This document shows, one piece after another, positions 9,204-18,126 of a DNA stretch of 64,000 nucleotides. This stretch comes from Trinickia dabaoshanensis (lineage in GTDB: Bacteria > Pseudomonadota > Gammaproteobacteria > Burkholderiales > Burkholderiaceae). The stretch's first letter is position 1. Every line of letters begins with the position of its first letter. A program made the position numbers and the translations under genes. The notes beneath the pieces are model-generated. The model worked only from the letters and a program-made list of their open reading frames with translations. It made no database searches and was not told the origin of the DNA. The stretch is from positions 62,001-126,000 of the forward strand of contig NZ_PNYA01000010.1 of NCBI RefSeq assembly GCF_002879885.1, in the 5' to 3' direction.

Positions 9204-10274
9204 ATGCACGTAATTGTCGGGGGACTCGGCATTGCACTCGCGGCAATCGCCATCGCGGACGCCATTCAAACGGTGATCGTGGCGCGGCATGCGCGCAAAC
9301 TACCCGCCATCACAAGACTGTTCTACCGGCTTACCTGGCCGCCTTTCGTAGCATGTGCCTGGTTCATCCCGTCGGGCTGGCGGCGCCACAAATACCTTGG
9401 CATCTATGGTCCCGTTTCCCTGTTGCTGCTGTTGGGGCTCTGGGCGGTTAGCCTAATCGTGGCCTTTGCCATGCTCCAGTGGGCGCTTGGACTGCAGCGC
9501 GACGGCATCCCGCGCGGCTTTTCCGGTGATGTGTACTTCAGCGCGGCGAGTTTTTTCACTTTGGGCGCCGGCGAGCCAGGCAATTCAGCGTCCCGTTACC
9601 TGATGGTTCTCGAAGCGGGCTTTGGGTACAGCTTCCTTGGTCTTGTCATTGGCTATCTGCCGGTGCTCTATCAATCGTTCTCCGAGCGCGAAGTCCGGAT
9701 CCTGATGCTGGATGCGCGAGCCGGCACGCCGCCAACGGCCTTGCAGTTCGTGCTGCGGCGTGGCGGCGATCCCGCAAAGCTGGAAAAGCGCCTCGCCGAA
9801 TGGGAAGAATGGGCGCTGGACTTGCTCCAGGAGCATCTGTCATATCCCATGCTGGCTTTCTATCGTTCCCAGCACGCCAATCAATCGTGGTTGGCGGCAT
9901 TGACCACGGTAGTCGATGTCAGCGCGCTCGCGATGCTCGGTGCCGGCGGCGATCTCCAGCGACAGGCCCGGTTTACGTTCGCAGCGGCACGTCACGCTCT
10001 GGTACATACGGCGTCAATCTTCGACACTCGGCCCGCAGCTGGCATGGGTGAACGTCTGTGTGCCGCCGATTTTTCCCGCCTTTGCGACATCGTCTCAGGC
10101 ACGCAGACGCCGTTGCAGGCAGAACGCATTTCGCAGGTGGAGCTCAGTCGACTGAGGTCCATGTACGAACCCGCTGCCATCGACCTCGGGAGCTATTTCT
10201 GTATGGAACTGCCACCATGGATTCCGGCGGAGCAGGCTGCCGAAAACTGGCAGATTTCTTCGTGGGATTTCTAG
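9204..10274 (+). CDS. Membrane protein with potassium-channel-like pore region
   Basis: A 356-residue protein. The N-terminal half has transmembrane helices around residues 1-22, 72-100 and 137-160. A pore-loop-like segment (SAASFFTLGAGE) sits between the second and third helices, in the position of the TVGYGD filter of Ion_trans_2 channels. The C-terminal half is soluble and mostly helical (SEREVRILMLDARAG, LEKRLAEWEEWALDLLQEHL). The ATG at 9204 is chosen because GGGAG lies 8 bases upstream; an in-frame start at 9174 lacks one. The filter departs strongly from the potassium consensus, so ion selectivity is open. It converges with the phosphate acyltransferase gene. Confidence 0.7.
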   Translation: MHVIVGGLGIALAAIAIADAIQTVIVARHARKLPAITRLFYRLTWPPFVACAWFIPSGWRRHKYLGIYGPVSLLLLLGLWAVSLIVAFAMLQWALGLQRDGIPRGFSGDVYFSAASFFTLGAGEPGNSASRYLMVLEAGFGYSFLGLVIGYLPVLYQSFSEREVRILMLDARAGTPPTALQFVLRRGGDPAKLEKRLAEWEEWALDLLQEHLSYPMLAFYRSQHANQSWLAALTTVVDVSALAMLGAGGDLQRQARFTFAAARHALVHTASIFDTRPAAGMGERLCAADFSRLCDIVSGTQTPLQAERISQVELSRLRSMYEPAAIDLGSYFCMELPPWIPAEQAAENWQISSWDF

Positions 10275-10356
10275 CCGGAGCCCATGGCATCGCGGATCGG
10301 ATAGATCCGTCCTGCGCGCCAACTGCCGGATGCGGCCGGGTTCGTCAGCATGAGTT

Positions 10357-11361
10357 TCACCTAGCGGGAGGACAGCAGGCGGTCTCGGGCGTCGGCGCGC
10401 AGTGTGGGTGCGCCTCAGGACGCGCGGACGCGGCGGGAAGGTGCGGCTTTCCGTGGACCATCAGCGCTGAGAGCGCAAGAGAGGCGAGGCGGGCCGCCGG
10501 CGAATCGGCACGCGAGGTCAGCACGACGGGAACCGAGAGCCCGGCTACCACACCCGCGGCGACGCTGCCTGCGAGATACGTAAGATCCTTCACGAGGATA
10601 TTGCCGGACACGAGGTCGGGAACAAGAAGCAGATCTGTGTCGCCAGCCACATCCGAAACGATTCCCTTTTCCTCGGCCGCGGCTGCCGAGATGGCATTGT
10701 CGAATGCGAGCGGGCCATCGACGATCGCGCCATGCAACTGACCGCGGCGGGCCATCAGGGTGAGGCACGCTGCGTCCAGCGTCGAGACGATAGCCGGGTT
10801 GACGGTTTCCACAGCCGAAAGGACGGCAACCTTCGGATTGTCGATGCCGATCAACCTGAATACATCGATCGAATTCTGCAGGATCTGCGCCTTGGCATTC
10901 AGATCGGGGGTGATGTTGATGGCGGCATCGGTGACACCGAGCAGCTTCGAATGAGAGGGCACCTCGATCACGAACAGATGGCTGACCCGCAGGCCCGGCA
11001 CACGCAGTCCCCGGTCAGGGTCGAGCAGCGCGTGCATCAGCGTATCGGTATGCAGGCGCCCCTTCATCACGACATCGGCCGCACCACGACGCACCAGTTC
11101 GACCGCCTGGGCCGCCGCATGGGCATCGCTCTCGGCAGGTACGATCCACTCGTCCTGCAGCCGCCATCCGGCGGACCGGGCAAGCTGCTGGATGGCCTGC
11201 GACACGCCCACGAGGCGCGGTTCAACCCATCCCTGTTCGTGCGCTTGACGCATCGTCTCGATGACCAGGTCCTGTTCCGCGTCCGCTACCGCAACGCGGA
11301 TGGGGGCAAGGGAGCGCGCTTTGTTCACAAGCTGCTGCAGGGACCGCGGTATCTGTGTCAC
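10357..11361 (-). CDS. Phosphate acetyl/butyryltransferase family enzyme
   Basis: Transfers an acyl group between CoA and phosphate (acetyl or butyryl phosphate), a cytosolic step in fermentative or PHB-linked carbon flow. The 334-residue product matches the PTA_PTB fold throughout. It has the ADVVMKGRLHTDTLMHALLD region, SHLFVIEVPSHSKLLGVTDAA, INITPDLNAKAQILQN, and the C-terminal active-site segment VPDLVSGNILVKDLTYLAG. Length suits the stand-alone butyryltransferase/EutD-like group. The tail after about residue 310 is Ala/Pro/His-rich and not conserved. It lies 4 bases downstream of the DUF3141 gene on the same strand, so the two form an operon, probably under the Anr-type box at 13288. Confidence 0.88.
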   Translation of the reverse strand: MTQIPRSLQQLVNKARSLAPIRVAVADAEQDLVIETMRQAHEQGWVEPRLVGVSQAIQQLARSAGWRLQDEWIVPAESDAHAAAQAVELVRRGAADVVMKGRLHTDTLMHALLDPDRGLRVPGLRVSHLFVIEVPSHSKLLGVTDAAINITPDLNAKAQILQNSIDVFRLIGIDNPKVAVLSAVETVNPAIVSTLDAACLTLMARRGQLHGAIVDGPLAFDNAISAAAAEEKGIVSDVAGDTDLLLVPDLVSGNILVKDLTYLAGSVAAGVVAGLSVPVVLTSRADSPAARLASLALSALMVHGKPHLPAASARPEAHPHCAPTPETACCPPAR

Positions 11362-11365
11362 GATG

Positions 11366-13186
11366 CTATTCCTTCGCTACCGAAGTTTCACGAGCCGGTG
11401 TCGCGAGAGAGCCAAACAGCAGGGAGAAAGCCTGCTCTTCAGCCGCATCACGTTGCACGCGCCCCGTCACAATGGTTTCAGAAACCTGCCGGATGAAGGC
11501 CCGTTCCTGCACAAGAAAGGGATTGTCGGGGCGCAGCGGTGTGCGGCGCGCTTCCAGCAATCTGGCGAGGTGGGCAATACCGTTCATCCACGGGCTGAAC
11601 ATTTCCGAGAACACGTAACGACTGGTGCGCATCGGATGCATCCACTCCAGCATCGCGGCACTCCACGGATTGGCGAGGGTGCGCACGAGCGGACTGATGA
11701 ACGTGCGGTAAGCGCTCTCATTCAGCTCGGAGAGCTGGCGCACCTGCTCGAACGCTTCGCGAGGCGAGCCGAAGTCGAGATCCCGGACTTGGCGTTCCTC
11801 GAAACGCACGGAATATTGCGGTCGACGGCAATCCGGATTTCCCGTGGGATTGTCGATCTTCATCTCGTAGAGACCCGGTGCAAGTGACTCAATCTCCTCG
11901 AGACTTTCGAGCATCGCCCGGTGCTCGAGGCGTGCCACGCTCGCCGATACGAAGAGTCCGAGATGGCCGGCATGAGGATTCGTCAGGTAGACGATCCGCT
12001 GCCCGGCCGCCTTGAGATCATCAGTGTTCCGATAGACCGCCGGAATCCACCCCAGCGCCTGCTGCGGCGGTGTGATGTTATCGCCCCATGAGGCGAAGAT
12101 CACGAGCGGATTGCGGATGCGCCGCAGGTCGGCGGCACAGTCTTCGCAAATCCGGACTTTTCCCTCCTCCAACCGGTTGCCGATGAACAGATTTTCGACG
12201 ATGGCGAGGATTTCCTCCCGGCTCAGGAAGTAGAAACCGTTCCACCAGCGCTCGAATTCAAGAAAGCGCTCGCGCTCGGTGTCGATGTGGGTGAACAGGT
12301 TTGCGTACTTGTCCCAGACCGCTTCGGGCTTCAGGTTTTCGAAGTTTGCCGCGAGCCACGCACCGTCGAATCGGCCGCCATCCAGATCGGCAAGCAGGTG
12401 TGTGAGCCATGCGCCGCCGACCAGCCCGCCGGCAACGCGCATCGGATTCACGCCGGACTCACCTGCCCAGTAGGAAAGCGGTGAGCCGTTGAGTACCGCA
12501 GGGCCGACAAGCCCTTCGCAGTCAGCCGAAAGCAGCGTGATCGCCCAGCCCGCTTGGCAGTTGCCGTACAGGACCGGTGGCTTGCCGGGGTGCAGTCGTG
12601 CGACTTCTCCGACAAATCGCCTCAATGCGTACAGCACGTCGGCGAGCGTCTGGCCCGGACAGGGCTCTGGAAAGAAGATGACGAAGTAGACAGTATGGCC
12701 TTCGTGCATGGCCATGCCCACTTCGGAGTCGCGCTTGAAGCCGCCGATGCCGGGTCCGTGCCCGGCACGGGGATCGACGATGACGACGGGCTGCTTCGAC
12801 GCATCGAAACAGGCGTCGAAGCAGACGTCGCCGGTGCGCGTAATGCGCAGCAGGGCGTAATTCGCGGGGCGTTCGAAACGGCGTGCATCGAGGAGCAGCT
12901 CGTAGTCGAAGTCGAGGAGCGGCGGCTTTCCCGCGCGCTCGTGACCGATCATGTTGTCTGCGCGCCGCCGCAGCGCGTCCCAGAACAGCACGCCGCGTTC
13001 CGTGAAGTCGCGCAGATAGTCCAGCACATCCTGAATGGCGATTTCAGTTTCCGTTCCAGCCATCGGCTCAGGCCGTGGGGCCACGGCTGGCTTGCGTGGC
13101 GCAGGCGTTGCCTTGTTGCGCTTCGAAGGTGCGGTGGACCGCACGGGCACGTTCACCTCGGTTTCAGACATCGATCCGTTCTCCAT
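11366..13186 (-). CDS. DUF3141 alpha/beta-hydrolase-like protein
   Basis: A 606-residue protein of the DUF3141 family, related in fold to PHB synthase and depolymerase. Visible features are a low-complexity Pro/Ala/Lys N-terminus (residues 1-45), a nucleophile-elbow-like motif with cysteine (YGNCQAGWA, around residue 210), an acid-loop region (VIFASWGDNITPP) and a candidate catalytic His (NPHAGHLGLF). The Cys in the elbow matches PhaC-type lipase boxes. It probably acts in polyhydroxyalkanoate or acyl-ester metabolism with the adjacent phosphate acyltransferase; the substrate is unknown. A start at 13168 (MSETEVNV) is also possible. Confidence 0.85.
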   Translation of the reverse strand: MENGSMSETEVNVPVRSTAPSKRNKATPAPRKPAVAPRPEPMAGTETEIAIQDVLDYLRDFTERGVLFWDALRRRADNMIGHERAGKPPLLDFDYELLLDARRFERPANYALLRITRTGDVCFDACFDASKQPVVIVDPRAGHGPGIGGFKRDSEVGMAMHEGHTVYFVIFFPEPCPGQTLADVLYALRRFVGEVARLHPGKPPVLYGNCQAGWAITLLSADCEGLVGPAVLNGSPLSYWAGESGVNPMRVAGGLVGGAWLTHLLADLDGGRFDGAWLAANFENLKPEAVWDKYANLFTHIDTERERFLEFERWWNGFYFLSREEILAIVENLFIGNRLEEGKVRICEDCAADLRRIRNPLVIFASWGDNITPPQQALGWIPAVYRNTDDLKAAGQRIVYLTNPHAGHLGLFVSASVARLEHRAMLESLEEIESLAPGLYEMKIDNPTGNPDCRRPQYSVRFEERQVRDLDFGSPREAFEQVRQLSELNESAYRTFISPLVRTLANPWSAAMLEWMHPMRTSRYVFSEMFSPWMNGIAHLARLLEARRTPLRPDNPFLVQERAFIRQVSETIVTGRVQRDAAEEQAFSLLFGSLATPARETSVAKE

Positions 13187-13287
13187 TCCCAGGTGCGCCG
13201 CGCGGCACCGCAGAGTGGTACCTGCAGAGATCCGGCACGTTGCACCACCAAAACAGCCTCACCGTAGCAATTGTGGGTTCGACACGC

Positions 13288-13301
13288 TTGATGTGGATCA
13301 A
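13288..13301. promoter_or_regulatory. Perfect FNR/Anr box in divergent promoter region
   Basis: TTGATGTGGATCAA matches TTGAT-N4-ATCAA exactly. It lies between the divergent DUF3141 gene (start 13186) and the S-adenosylmethionine synthetase gene (start about 13374), about 108 and 79 bases from the two starts. It could activate either or both under low oxygen. Confidence 0.7.
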
Positions 13302-13373
13302 GCGCACGGCGACGGCGCAGCGCACGATTAGTAAAACCATCACGTCATCGTGAGGCCACTGGCCACCTTCCTC

Positions 13374-14558
13374 ATGGTATCGACTGCAAACATCGTCGTG
13401 ACTGTTGAGCGCGCTGCGCCGCATCACCACGCGGGTGTCGAAATGTGTGAGCACAAGGGTGTCGGTCACCCCGACACGTTGTGCGACACCGCTGTGGAGG
13501 CGGCGGCCCGCGCGCTCGGCCGTGCCTACCTCGACGATTACAGCGCCGTTCAGCACTTCAACCTCGACAAGGCGCTCCTGGTTGGCGGACAAAGCGAGCC
13601 CCGCTTTGGCGGCGGCCGTGTCACCCAGCGCATGAAGCTGCTTGTCTCGGGGCCCGCGACCACCCTTGTGGCCGGGTCACCCGAGTCCGTCATCCGGCAA
13701 GCTGTGAGCGACCATCTTGCGGGCACGCTGAAGCTCGAGCAAAGCCTGATCGATGTGGTTCCGATGCTGCGACCGGGCGCGCCCTGCCTGCGGCGTGTCA
13801 ACGGCCCGGCGGGCATGCCGCGGGCCAACGACACGTCATTTGGCGTAGGCTATGCCCCATTGTCTGACCTTGAGCAGCGTGTCCTGAAAGCGGCAGAATT
13901 ACTCAAGTCCGATGCGCTGCGCGATGCGTTTCCTGCGCTGGGCTTCGATTACAAGATCATGGGGCATCGCGTCGGGGAGCACATGCGTCTCACGGTCGCG
14001 CTGGCTTTCGTGGATCGCTACGTGGCCGATGCGGCTAGCTATTTTTCGCAGAAGGCCGCTGTCGAGATGTGTCTTTCCCGGTATCTCGGCGAAGCTTGCA
14101 CTGTCCGCTGTAACACGCTTGATGACCCGCATGCCCGAAAGGAAAGCGGGCTGTATCTGACAGTCACCGGCCTGAGTGCCGAACAGGGCGATGACGGCGA
14201 AGTGGGGCGCGGCAATCGCATCAACGGACTGATCACGCCCGGGCGGCCGATGTCACTCGAAGCAGTTGCAGGTAAGAATCCGGCCTCTCACGTCGGAAAG
14301 CTCTATAACGTGCTTGCGCATCGGCTGGCACAACGTATTCTCGATGACGCGGAGAGTGCCTCGCGCGTAACGGTCCGATTGCTATCGGCAATTGGCAACC
14401 GGATTGACGAGCCACAGCTTGCAGCCGTCGACGTCTGCGCGTCGGATGGCCTGTCCGGCGCACAGCGCCATCGCATACGGGAGCGCGTTGCGCACGGACT
14501 TGCCGAACTGCCTACGCTGACCCGGGAACTGATCGACGGCAGCGTGCTGGTCTGCTGA
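13374..14558 (+). CDS. Archaeal-type methionine adenosyltransferase
   Basis: Makes S-adenosylmethionine from methionine and ATP. The sequence follows the archaeal MAT family (Pfam AdoMet_Synthase), not the usual bacterial MetK. It has [14 protein letters not shown] near the N-terminus, [54 protein letters not shown] and [13 protein letters not shown]. With the ATG at 13374 it has 394 residues and begins MVSTANIVV, like family members; an in-frame GTG at 13350 would add 8 residues. Bacteria with this type usually also have MetK, so this is probably an accessory copy acquired by transfer and possibly induced by Anr from the box at 13288. No ribosome-binding site decides the start. Confidence 0.88.
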   Translation: MVSTANIVVTVERAAPHHHAGVEMCEHKGVGHPDTLCDTAVEAAARALGRAYLDDYSAVQHFNLDKALLVGGQSEPRFGGGRVTQRMKLLVSGPATTLVAGSPESVIRQAVSDHLAGTLKLEQSLIDVVPMLRPGAPCLRRVNGPAGMPRANDTSFGVGYAPLSDLEQRVLKAAELLKSDALRDAFPALGFDYKIMGHRVGEHMRLTVALAFVDRYVADAASYFSQKAAVEMCLSRYLGEACTVRCNTLDDPHARKESGLYLTVTGLSAEQGDDGEVGRGNRINGLITPGRPMSLEAVAGKNPASHVGKLYNVLAHRLAQRILDDAESASRVTVRLLSAIGNRIDEPQLAAVDVCASDGLSGAQRHRIRERVAHGLAELPTLTRELIDGSVLVC

Positions 14559-14592
14559 CTGGCTGCCCGGTCGCGGCAGGCAGTCATAACGC

Positions 14593-15087
14593 TCATTGAG
14601 CCGGTGCGGGCGGATTTTGCTGCTGCATCATTTGCTCCATCATCATCTGCATCATGTCCATGCGTTTTTCCATCATGTCCATGCGTTGGTTCATGCCCGC
14701 GCCACGTTTGCCGCTCTGGACGCGGTTGGTGGCGCCTCCCATCCCTTGCGGTCCCATCATGGCCATCATCATCGGACCGCCCATCGCGTGCATCGACTGC
14801 ATCGCGTCCTGCAGGGTTCGCATGTGTTCGTCCATCAGCCGCTGGCGTGCTACGGGATCCTTTGTCTGACGGATTTCATCCATCTGCGCGAGCATCTTCT
14901 GCATCTGGCGGCGCGCGTCTTCAAGGCGTTCAGCGGATTGCTCGCTGGCGGAAACCTTCGGTGCGGATACGCCCGGCTGTGCTGCGGACGCCGGGTGATG
15001 CGCGTCGTTGGCTCGCACATTCGCTGCCATGGCCATGGCCAGTGCCGTGCTCACCGCGAACAAGGACAAGGCGGTTCTCATTTTCAT
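14593..15087 (-). CDS. Exported Met-rich protein, probably metal-binding
   Basis: A 164-residue protein with a signal peptide (MKMRTALSLFAVSTALAMAM..., cleavage about ANVRA). A charged helical middle (SAERLEDARRQMQKMLAQMD) follows, and the C-terminal half is exceptionally Met-rich, with many MM, MMM and MGGPMMMAMM runs ending in MMEQMMQQQ. Methionine clusters of this kind bind Cu(I)/Ag(I) in the periplasm. The start at 15087 (MKMRT) is preferred over 15117 because the signal peptide begins there. An Anr-like box lies 57 bases upstream. Confidence 0.75.
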   Translation of the reverse strand: MKMRTALSLFAVSTALAMAMAANVRANDAHHPASAAQPGVSAPKVSASEQSAERLEDARRQMQKMLAQMDEIRQTKDPVARQRLMDEHMRTLQDAMQSMHAMGGPMMMAMMGPQGMGGATNRVQSGKRGAGMNQRMDMMEKRMDMMQMMMEQMMQQQNPPAPAQ

Positions 15088-15143
15088 GTTGCGTGCTCCA
15101 GTCAATGGGAACTCCATTGTGCGAAGTGAATTCGGCGCAACGG

Positions 15144-15157
15144 TTGACGAGGATCAA
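15144..15157. promoter_or_regulatory. FNR/Anr-like box upstream of Met-rich protein gene
   Basis: TTGACGAGGATCAA matches the FNR/Anr consensus with one mismatch. Its centre is about 63 bases upstream of the minus-strand start codon at 15087, a normal activator position. Confidence 0.55.
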
Positions 15158-15169
15158 TCTCGCCGCAAA

Positions 15170-15196
15170 CTGAAGCCCGCACAACGCGGGCTTCAG
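15170..15196 (-). terminator. Rho-independent-like terminator
   Basis: A perfect 11-bp inverted repeat (CTGAAGCCCGC and GCGGGCTTCAG) with a 5-base loop lies downstream of the beta-propeller gene at 15282. Read on the minus strand it is followed by TTT and G/C-rich sequence, so the U-tract is short. Confidence 0.6.
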
Positions 15197-15281
15197 ATCA
15201 CCGGTGACGATCCTGGAAGTGGAACCGCTGCGTGCAGGTGTCGCATCGGGCCACACCGTCGTGCAACATCGCTTCGGCCGA

Positions 15282-16346
15282 TCAGCGCAGTGCGCGGTAC
15301 GTTATCCCGTTAGGACTACTGCCGACATGATACGTAGCGATCACGCGCTGGGTGCCGGTATTAATGGCGCTGACCGTGTTGTCCCTCGTGTTCGTCACAA
15401 ATACGGACGCACTGTCACTGCTTGCGACGACTCCGTGCGCCCCTGCGCCGGTAACAACCGTATCCATGAGCTGGCCGCTCGCAACGTCGATGACCGACAC
15501 CGTGTTGTCCGGCTGGCTCCCGGATCCCTGGTTGGCAACATAGACCTTGCTGCCGTCGGGCACCACATAGACCTGAATGGGGCTACGGCCGACCGGTATG
15601 CGACTGGTCACACGACGGGTTGCGGTATCGACAACCGCAACCTGGTTGTCGTCGCGCAGCGACACGTAGGCCCGTTTTCCGTCCGGCGTAAAGCCGACCT
15701 GAACCGGAGCACGGCCCACCGGGATTCGGGCGGCTTCCGTGAGGCTTCGGGTGTCGATGACCGATACGCTGTTATCCGCCACGTTCGCGACGTAGAGTTC
15801 GCGGCCGTCCGGACTGAGCCTCAGACCGTGGGGGAAGGCGCCGGTAGTTACGGTGCCCACCACGCGCCTCTGGCCGATATCGACGACCGTGACCTGATTG
15901 TCTTCGGAGCTCGTGACGTACGCGTGTTTGCCCGATAGGTCCGTAACGACATGGGCGGGATGATGGCCAGCGGGAAGCGTGGCCAGGATCTGGTCCAGGT
16001 GGTGAGGATCGATGACGAGCAGGTTGCCTTGCGGCTCTTCTTCTCGCATGTCGCCTTGCGCAGGGGGAGGCATCGAGGCCATGCCGTTCATGTTATGCCT
16101 GGCATGGGAGGAAACCGGCATGCCGACCGCGAGCAGCGCCTTGCCATCGGGCGTCATTTGAACGTTGTGCGGGACGATGGGCACCTTTGTTGTGCGTACG
16201 GTTGGACTGCCCAGTTCGATTTCACTGATGGAGTTGTCGCCTTCGTTTGCGCTGTACACAACGCCCTCCAGCCTGCTGGAGGCATATGATGTCTGGGTGG
16301 CGAGAGCAAAAATGAGACTCGCAAGCGTGAGTTGAAGCCGTTCCAT
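15282..16346 (-). CDS. Periplasmic YVTN-family beta-propeller protein
   Basis: A 354-residue exported protein with a signal peptide ending near TQTSYASS. About seven blade repeats follow the pattern (V)xVIDxxxxRVxxxIPVGxxPxxxxxxPDG-K-YVxNxxxNTVSVID. A Met/His insertion (SSHARHNMNGMASMPPPAQG) lies after blade 2 and may bind metal. YncE/YVTN propellers act as periplasmic scaffolds or lyases. The start at 16346 follows AAGGA with good spacing; the upstream ATG at 16421 has no site. It is the last gene of the minus-strand operon CopZ-like, small exported protein, multicopper oxidase, propeller, and is followed by a hairpin terminator. Confidence 0.85.
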   Translation of the reverse strand: MERLQLTLASLIFALATQTSYASSRLEGVVYSANEGDNSISEIELGSPTVRTTKVPIVPHNVQMTPDGKALLAVGMPVSSHARHNMNGMASMPPPAQGDMREEEPQGNLLVIDPHHLDQILATLPAGHHPAHVVTDLSGKHAYVTSSEDNQVTVVDIGQRRVVGTVTTGAFPHGLRLSPDGRELYVANVADNSVSVIDTRSLTEAARIPVGRAPVQVGFTPDGKRAYVSLRDDNQVAVVDTATRRVTSRIPVGRSPIQVYVVPDGSKVYVANQGSGSQPDNTVSVIDVASGQLMDTVVTGAGAHGVVASSDSASVFVTNTRDNTVSAINTGTQRVIATYHVGSSPNGITYRALR

Positions 16347-16466
16347 GATGGATTCCTTGCGTTCAGACTGACGCCTGCGCGCGGGCAGGGCAGCCTGTGA
16401 GACGGGTATCGGGCGGATCATGGCGAACCGCGGCAGAATCGGGGGACGCCTGAGGCGTCCCGCCTC

Positions 16467-18041
16467 TCAGACCTTGTATGCGAAGGTCGTCATCATGCCG
16501 GTCGCCATGTGGTACAGGTGATGGCAATGAAATGCCCACTGTCCGGGGTTGTCTGCGTCGACCGCAATCGTCACGGCGCGCCGTGGGGGCACCAACACGG
16601 TGTCGCGCGTTGCGCCCGGGAAGCGCCGGCCATCGATCGCGACGACCTGAAAGTGATGTCCGTGCAGATGCATCGGATGCGCCATCATGCTCGTGTTGTG
16701 CAGCGTGACCTCGACCCGATCGCCCTGGTCGACAGCCAGACGGGGGCGCGTCCGCAGTCCCCACCGGTAGGCGACCATGTCACCGGTCAGTGCCATGTCG
16801 AACGTCTTGCCGGCCCGCCGCGACGGAAGCGGTCTGGCGGCCCGCAGCCGGGATTCGAGCGCCAGGTCGAGAACGGGACCTGGCATGCTCCCGGTGGCGG
16901 GAAGCCTCGCCACACGTGCCCCCGGCGACTGAAGAACAATGCCGGTGCGCTCCCTGCCGCCTTCTCGTAGCGCGAGAATCGGGAACGTACCGGGTCCGCG
17001 CGGCAGCTGAATGCGCACGTCGACACGCTGCCCCATGCTCAGCGGGAATCGCCGGCCGGTGACGGGTTGCACAGGCTGCCCGTCGACTGCAACCAGCGTC
17101 CCTTCGAGATTTCCGAAGTCAAGCGTGAAGGCAGTCGCGGTGCCGCCATTGATCACGCGCACGCGCAACTGTCCGCCGCTTTCGACCCGGACGACTTCCG
17201 GGTCATCGAGCGTGCGATCGTTGGCGAGGTAGGCGTCATAGTCGATGTCGTTCAGATCCAGCGGCATCGCGGCCGGGCTCATGGGCAAGCCACCTATCGA
17301 TCCGTTTCCCGCAGCCATGTTCATGCCGGACATGCTGCTCCCGTCCATCGACATCGCGGCGTGGTTGGTGCGGCGCGCCGATGACGCGTGCGATCCGCTG
17401 TCGGCATGCGCAGCGTTAGGCGACTGTTTTGCCGTCAGTCGCGCCAGCAGCTCCTCGGGAGACGCAAACGAGAAGTCATGCAGCAGGATCACGATCTCCT
17501 GTTCGTCCCGATTTGACTGTGCAGCGTCGGCAACAATCAGGGGTGCGGCAAGGAGCTGCTGTTCCTGCAGCGTGTGCGCATGCATCCAGTAGGTCCCCGG
17601 ACTGCTTACCGGAAAGTCGAATGTGCGTTGGGCTCCCGCAGCGATCAGGGGCAGCGGTGCGTCGGGAACGCCGTCGACCGGCCACGGAGGCGTGAGACCG
17701 TGCCAGTGGATGTTGGTGGGGTCGGCTGTTTCGTTGTGCAGGACGACGTTGAATGTGTCGCCCTCACGCAACCTGATGCCGGGTGTGCCGTCCGGCTGCC
17801 GGATGCCGTAGACGCTTGCCGGGCGGCCGTTCACCTCAATGGTCCGACGCACGACGGCAAGCTGCACCTGCCTCGCTGCGCCCGTTGCGTCGGCGGCGTC
17901 GGCAGCGCGCGCCGGCTTGCTCCATGCCGGCCGCAGCGCCAGGGCTGCGGCACCCGCGAAGGCGCCTTTGAGAAATCTACGGCGATTCATCGCCCATTGG
18001 CCTGATGCCGCTGCGGACGGCGTATCGATAAGATCTTGCAT
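16467..18041 (-). CDS. Multicopper oxidase, Tat-exported
   Basis: Likely oxidises Cu(I) to Cu(II) in the periplasm. The 524-residue product carries a twin-arginine signal (NRRRFLKGAFAGAAALAL). All four copper-ligand motifs are present: HWHG, HAHTLQEQQ (HxH), HPMHLHG and HCHHLYHMATGMM, which supplies the type 1 Cys, His and axial Met. A Met/His-rich insertion (about residues 205-260) contains SMDGSSMSGMNMAAGNG, as in CueO-like copper oxidases. The start at 18041 follows GAGGAACTCAA; the frame extends further upstream without a better site. It lies in the copZ-like operon. Confidence 0.93.
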   Translation of the reverse strand: MQDLIDTPSAAASGQWAMNRRRFLKGAFAGAAALALRPAWSKPARAADAADATGAARQVQLAVVRRTIEVNGRPASVYGIRQPDGTPGIRLREGDTFNVVLHNETADPTNIHWHGLTPPWPVDGVPDAPLPLIAAGAQRTFDFPVSSPGTYWMHAHTLQEQQLLAAPLIVADAAQSNRDEQEIVILLHDFSFASPEELLARLTAKQSPNAAHADSGSHASSARRTNHAAMSMDGSSMSGMNMAAGNGSIGGLPMSPAAMPLDLNDIDYDAYLANDRTLDDPEVVRVESGGQLRVRVINGGTATAFTLDFGNLEGTLVAVDGQPVQPVTGRRFPLSMGQRVDVRIQLPRGPGTFPILALREGGRERTGIVLQSPGARVARLPATGSMPGPVLDLALESRLRAARPLPSRRAGKTFDMALTGDMVAYRWGLRTRPRLAVDQGDRVEVTLHNTSMMAHPMHLHGHHFQVVAIDGRRFPGATRDTVLVPPRRAVTIAVDADNPGQWAFHCHHLYHMATGMMTTFAYKV

Positions 18042-18126
18042 TTGAGTTCCTCGACATAAGCTGACCGGACAGCCACTTCGGGCTACCGGGATGTATCGGG
18101 GCTGCACGGGTGTGCGGCCAGCGGAC

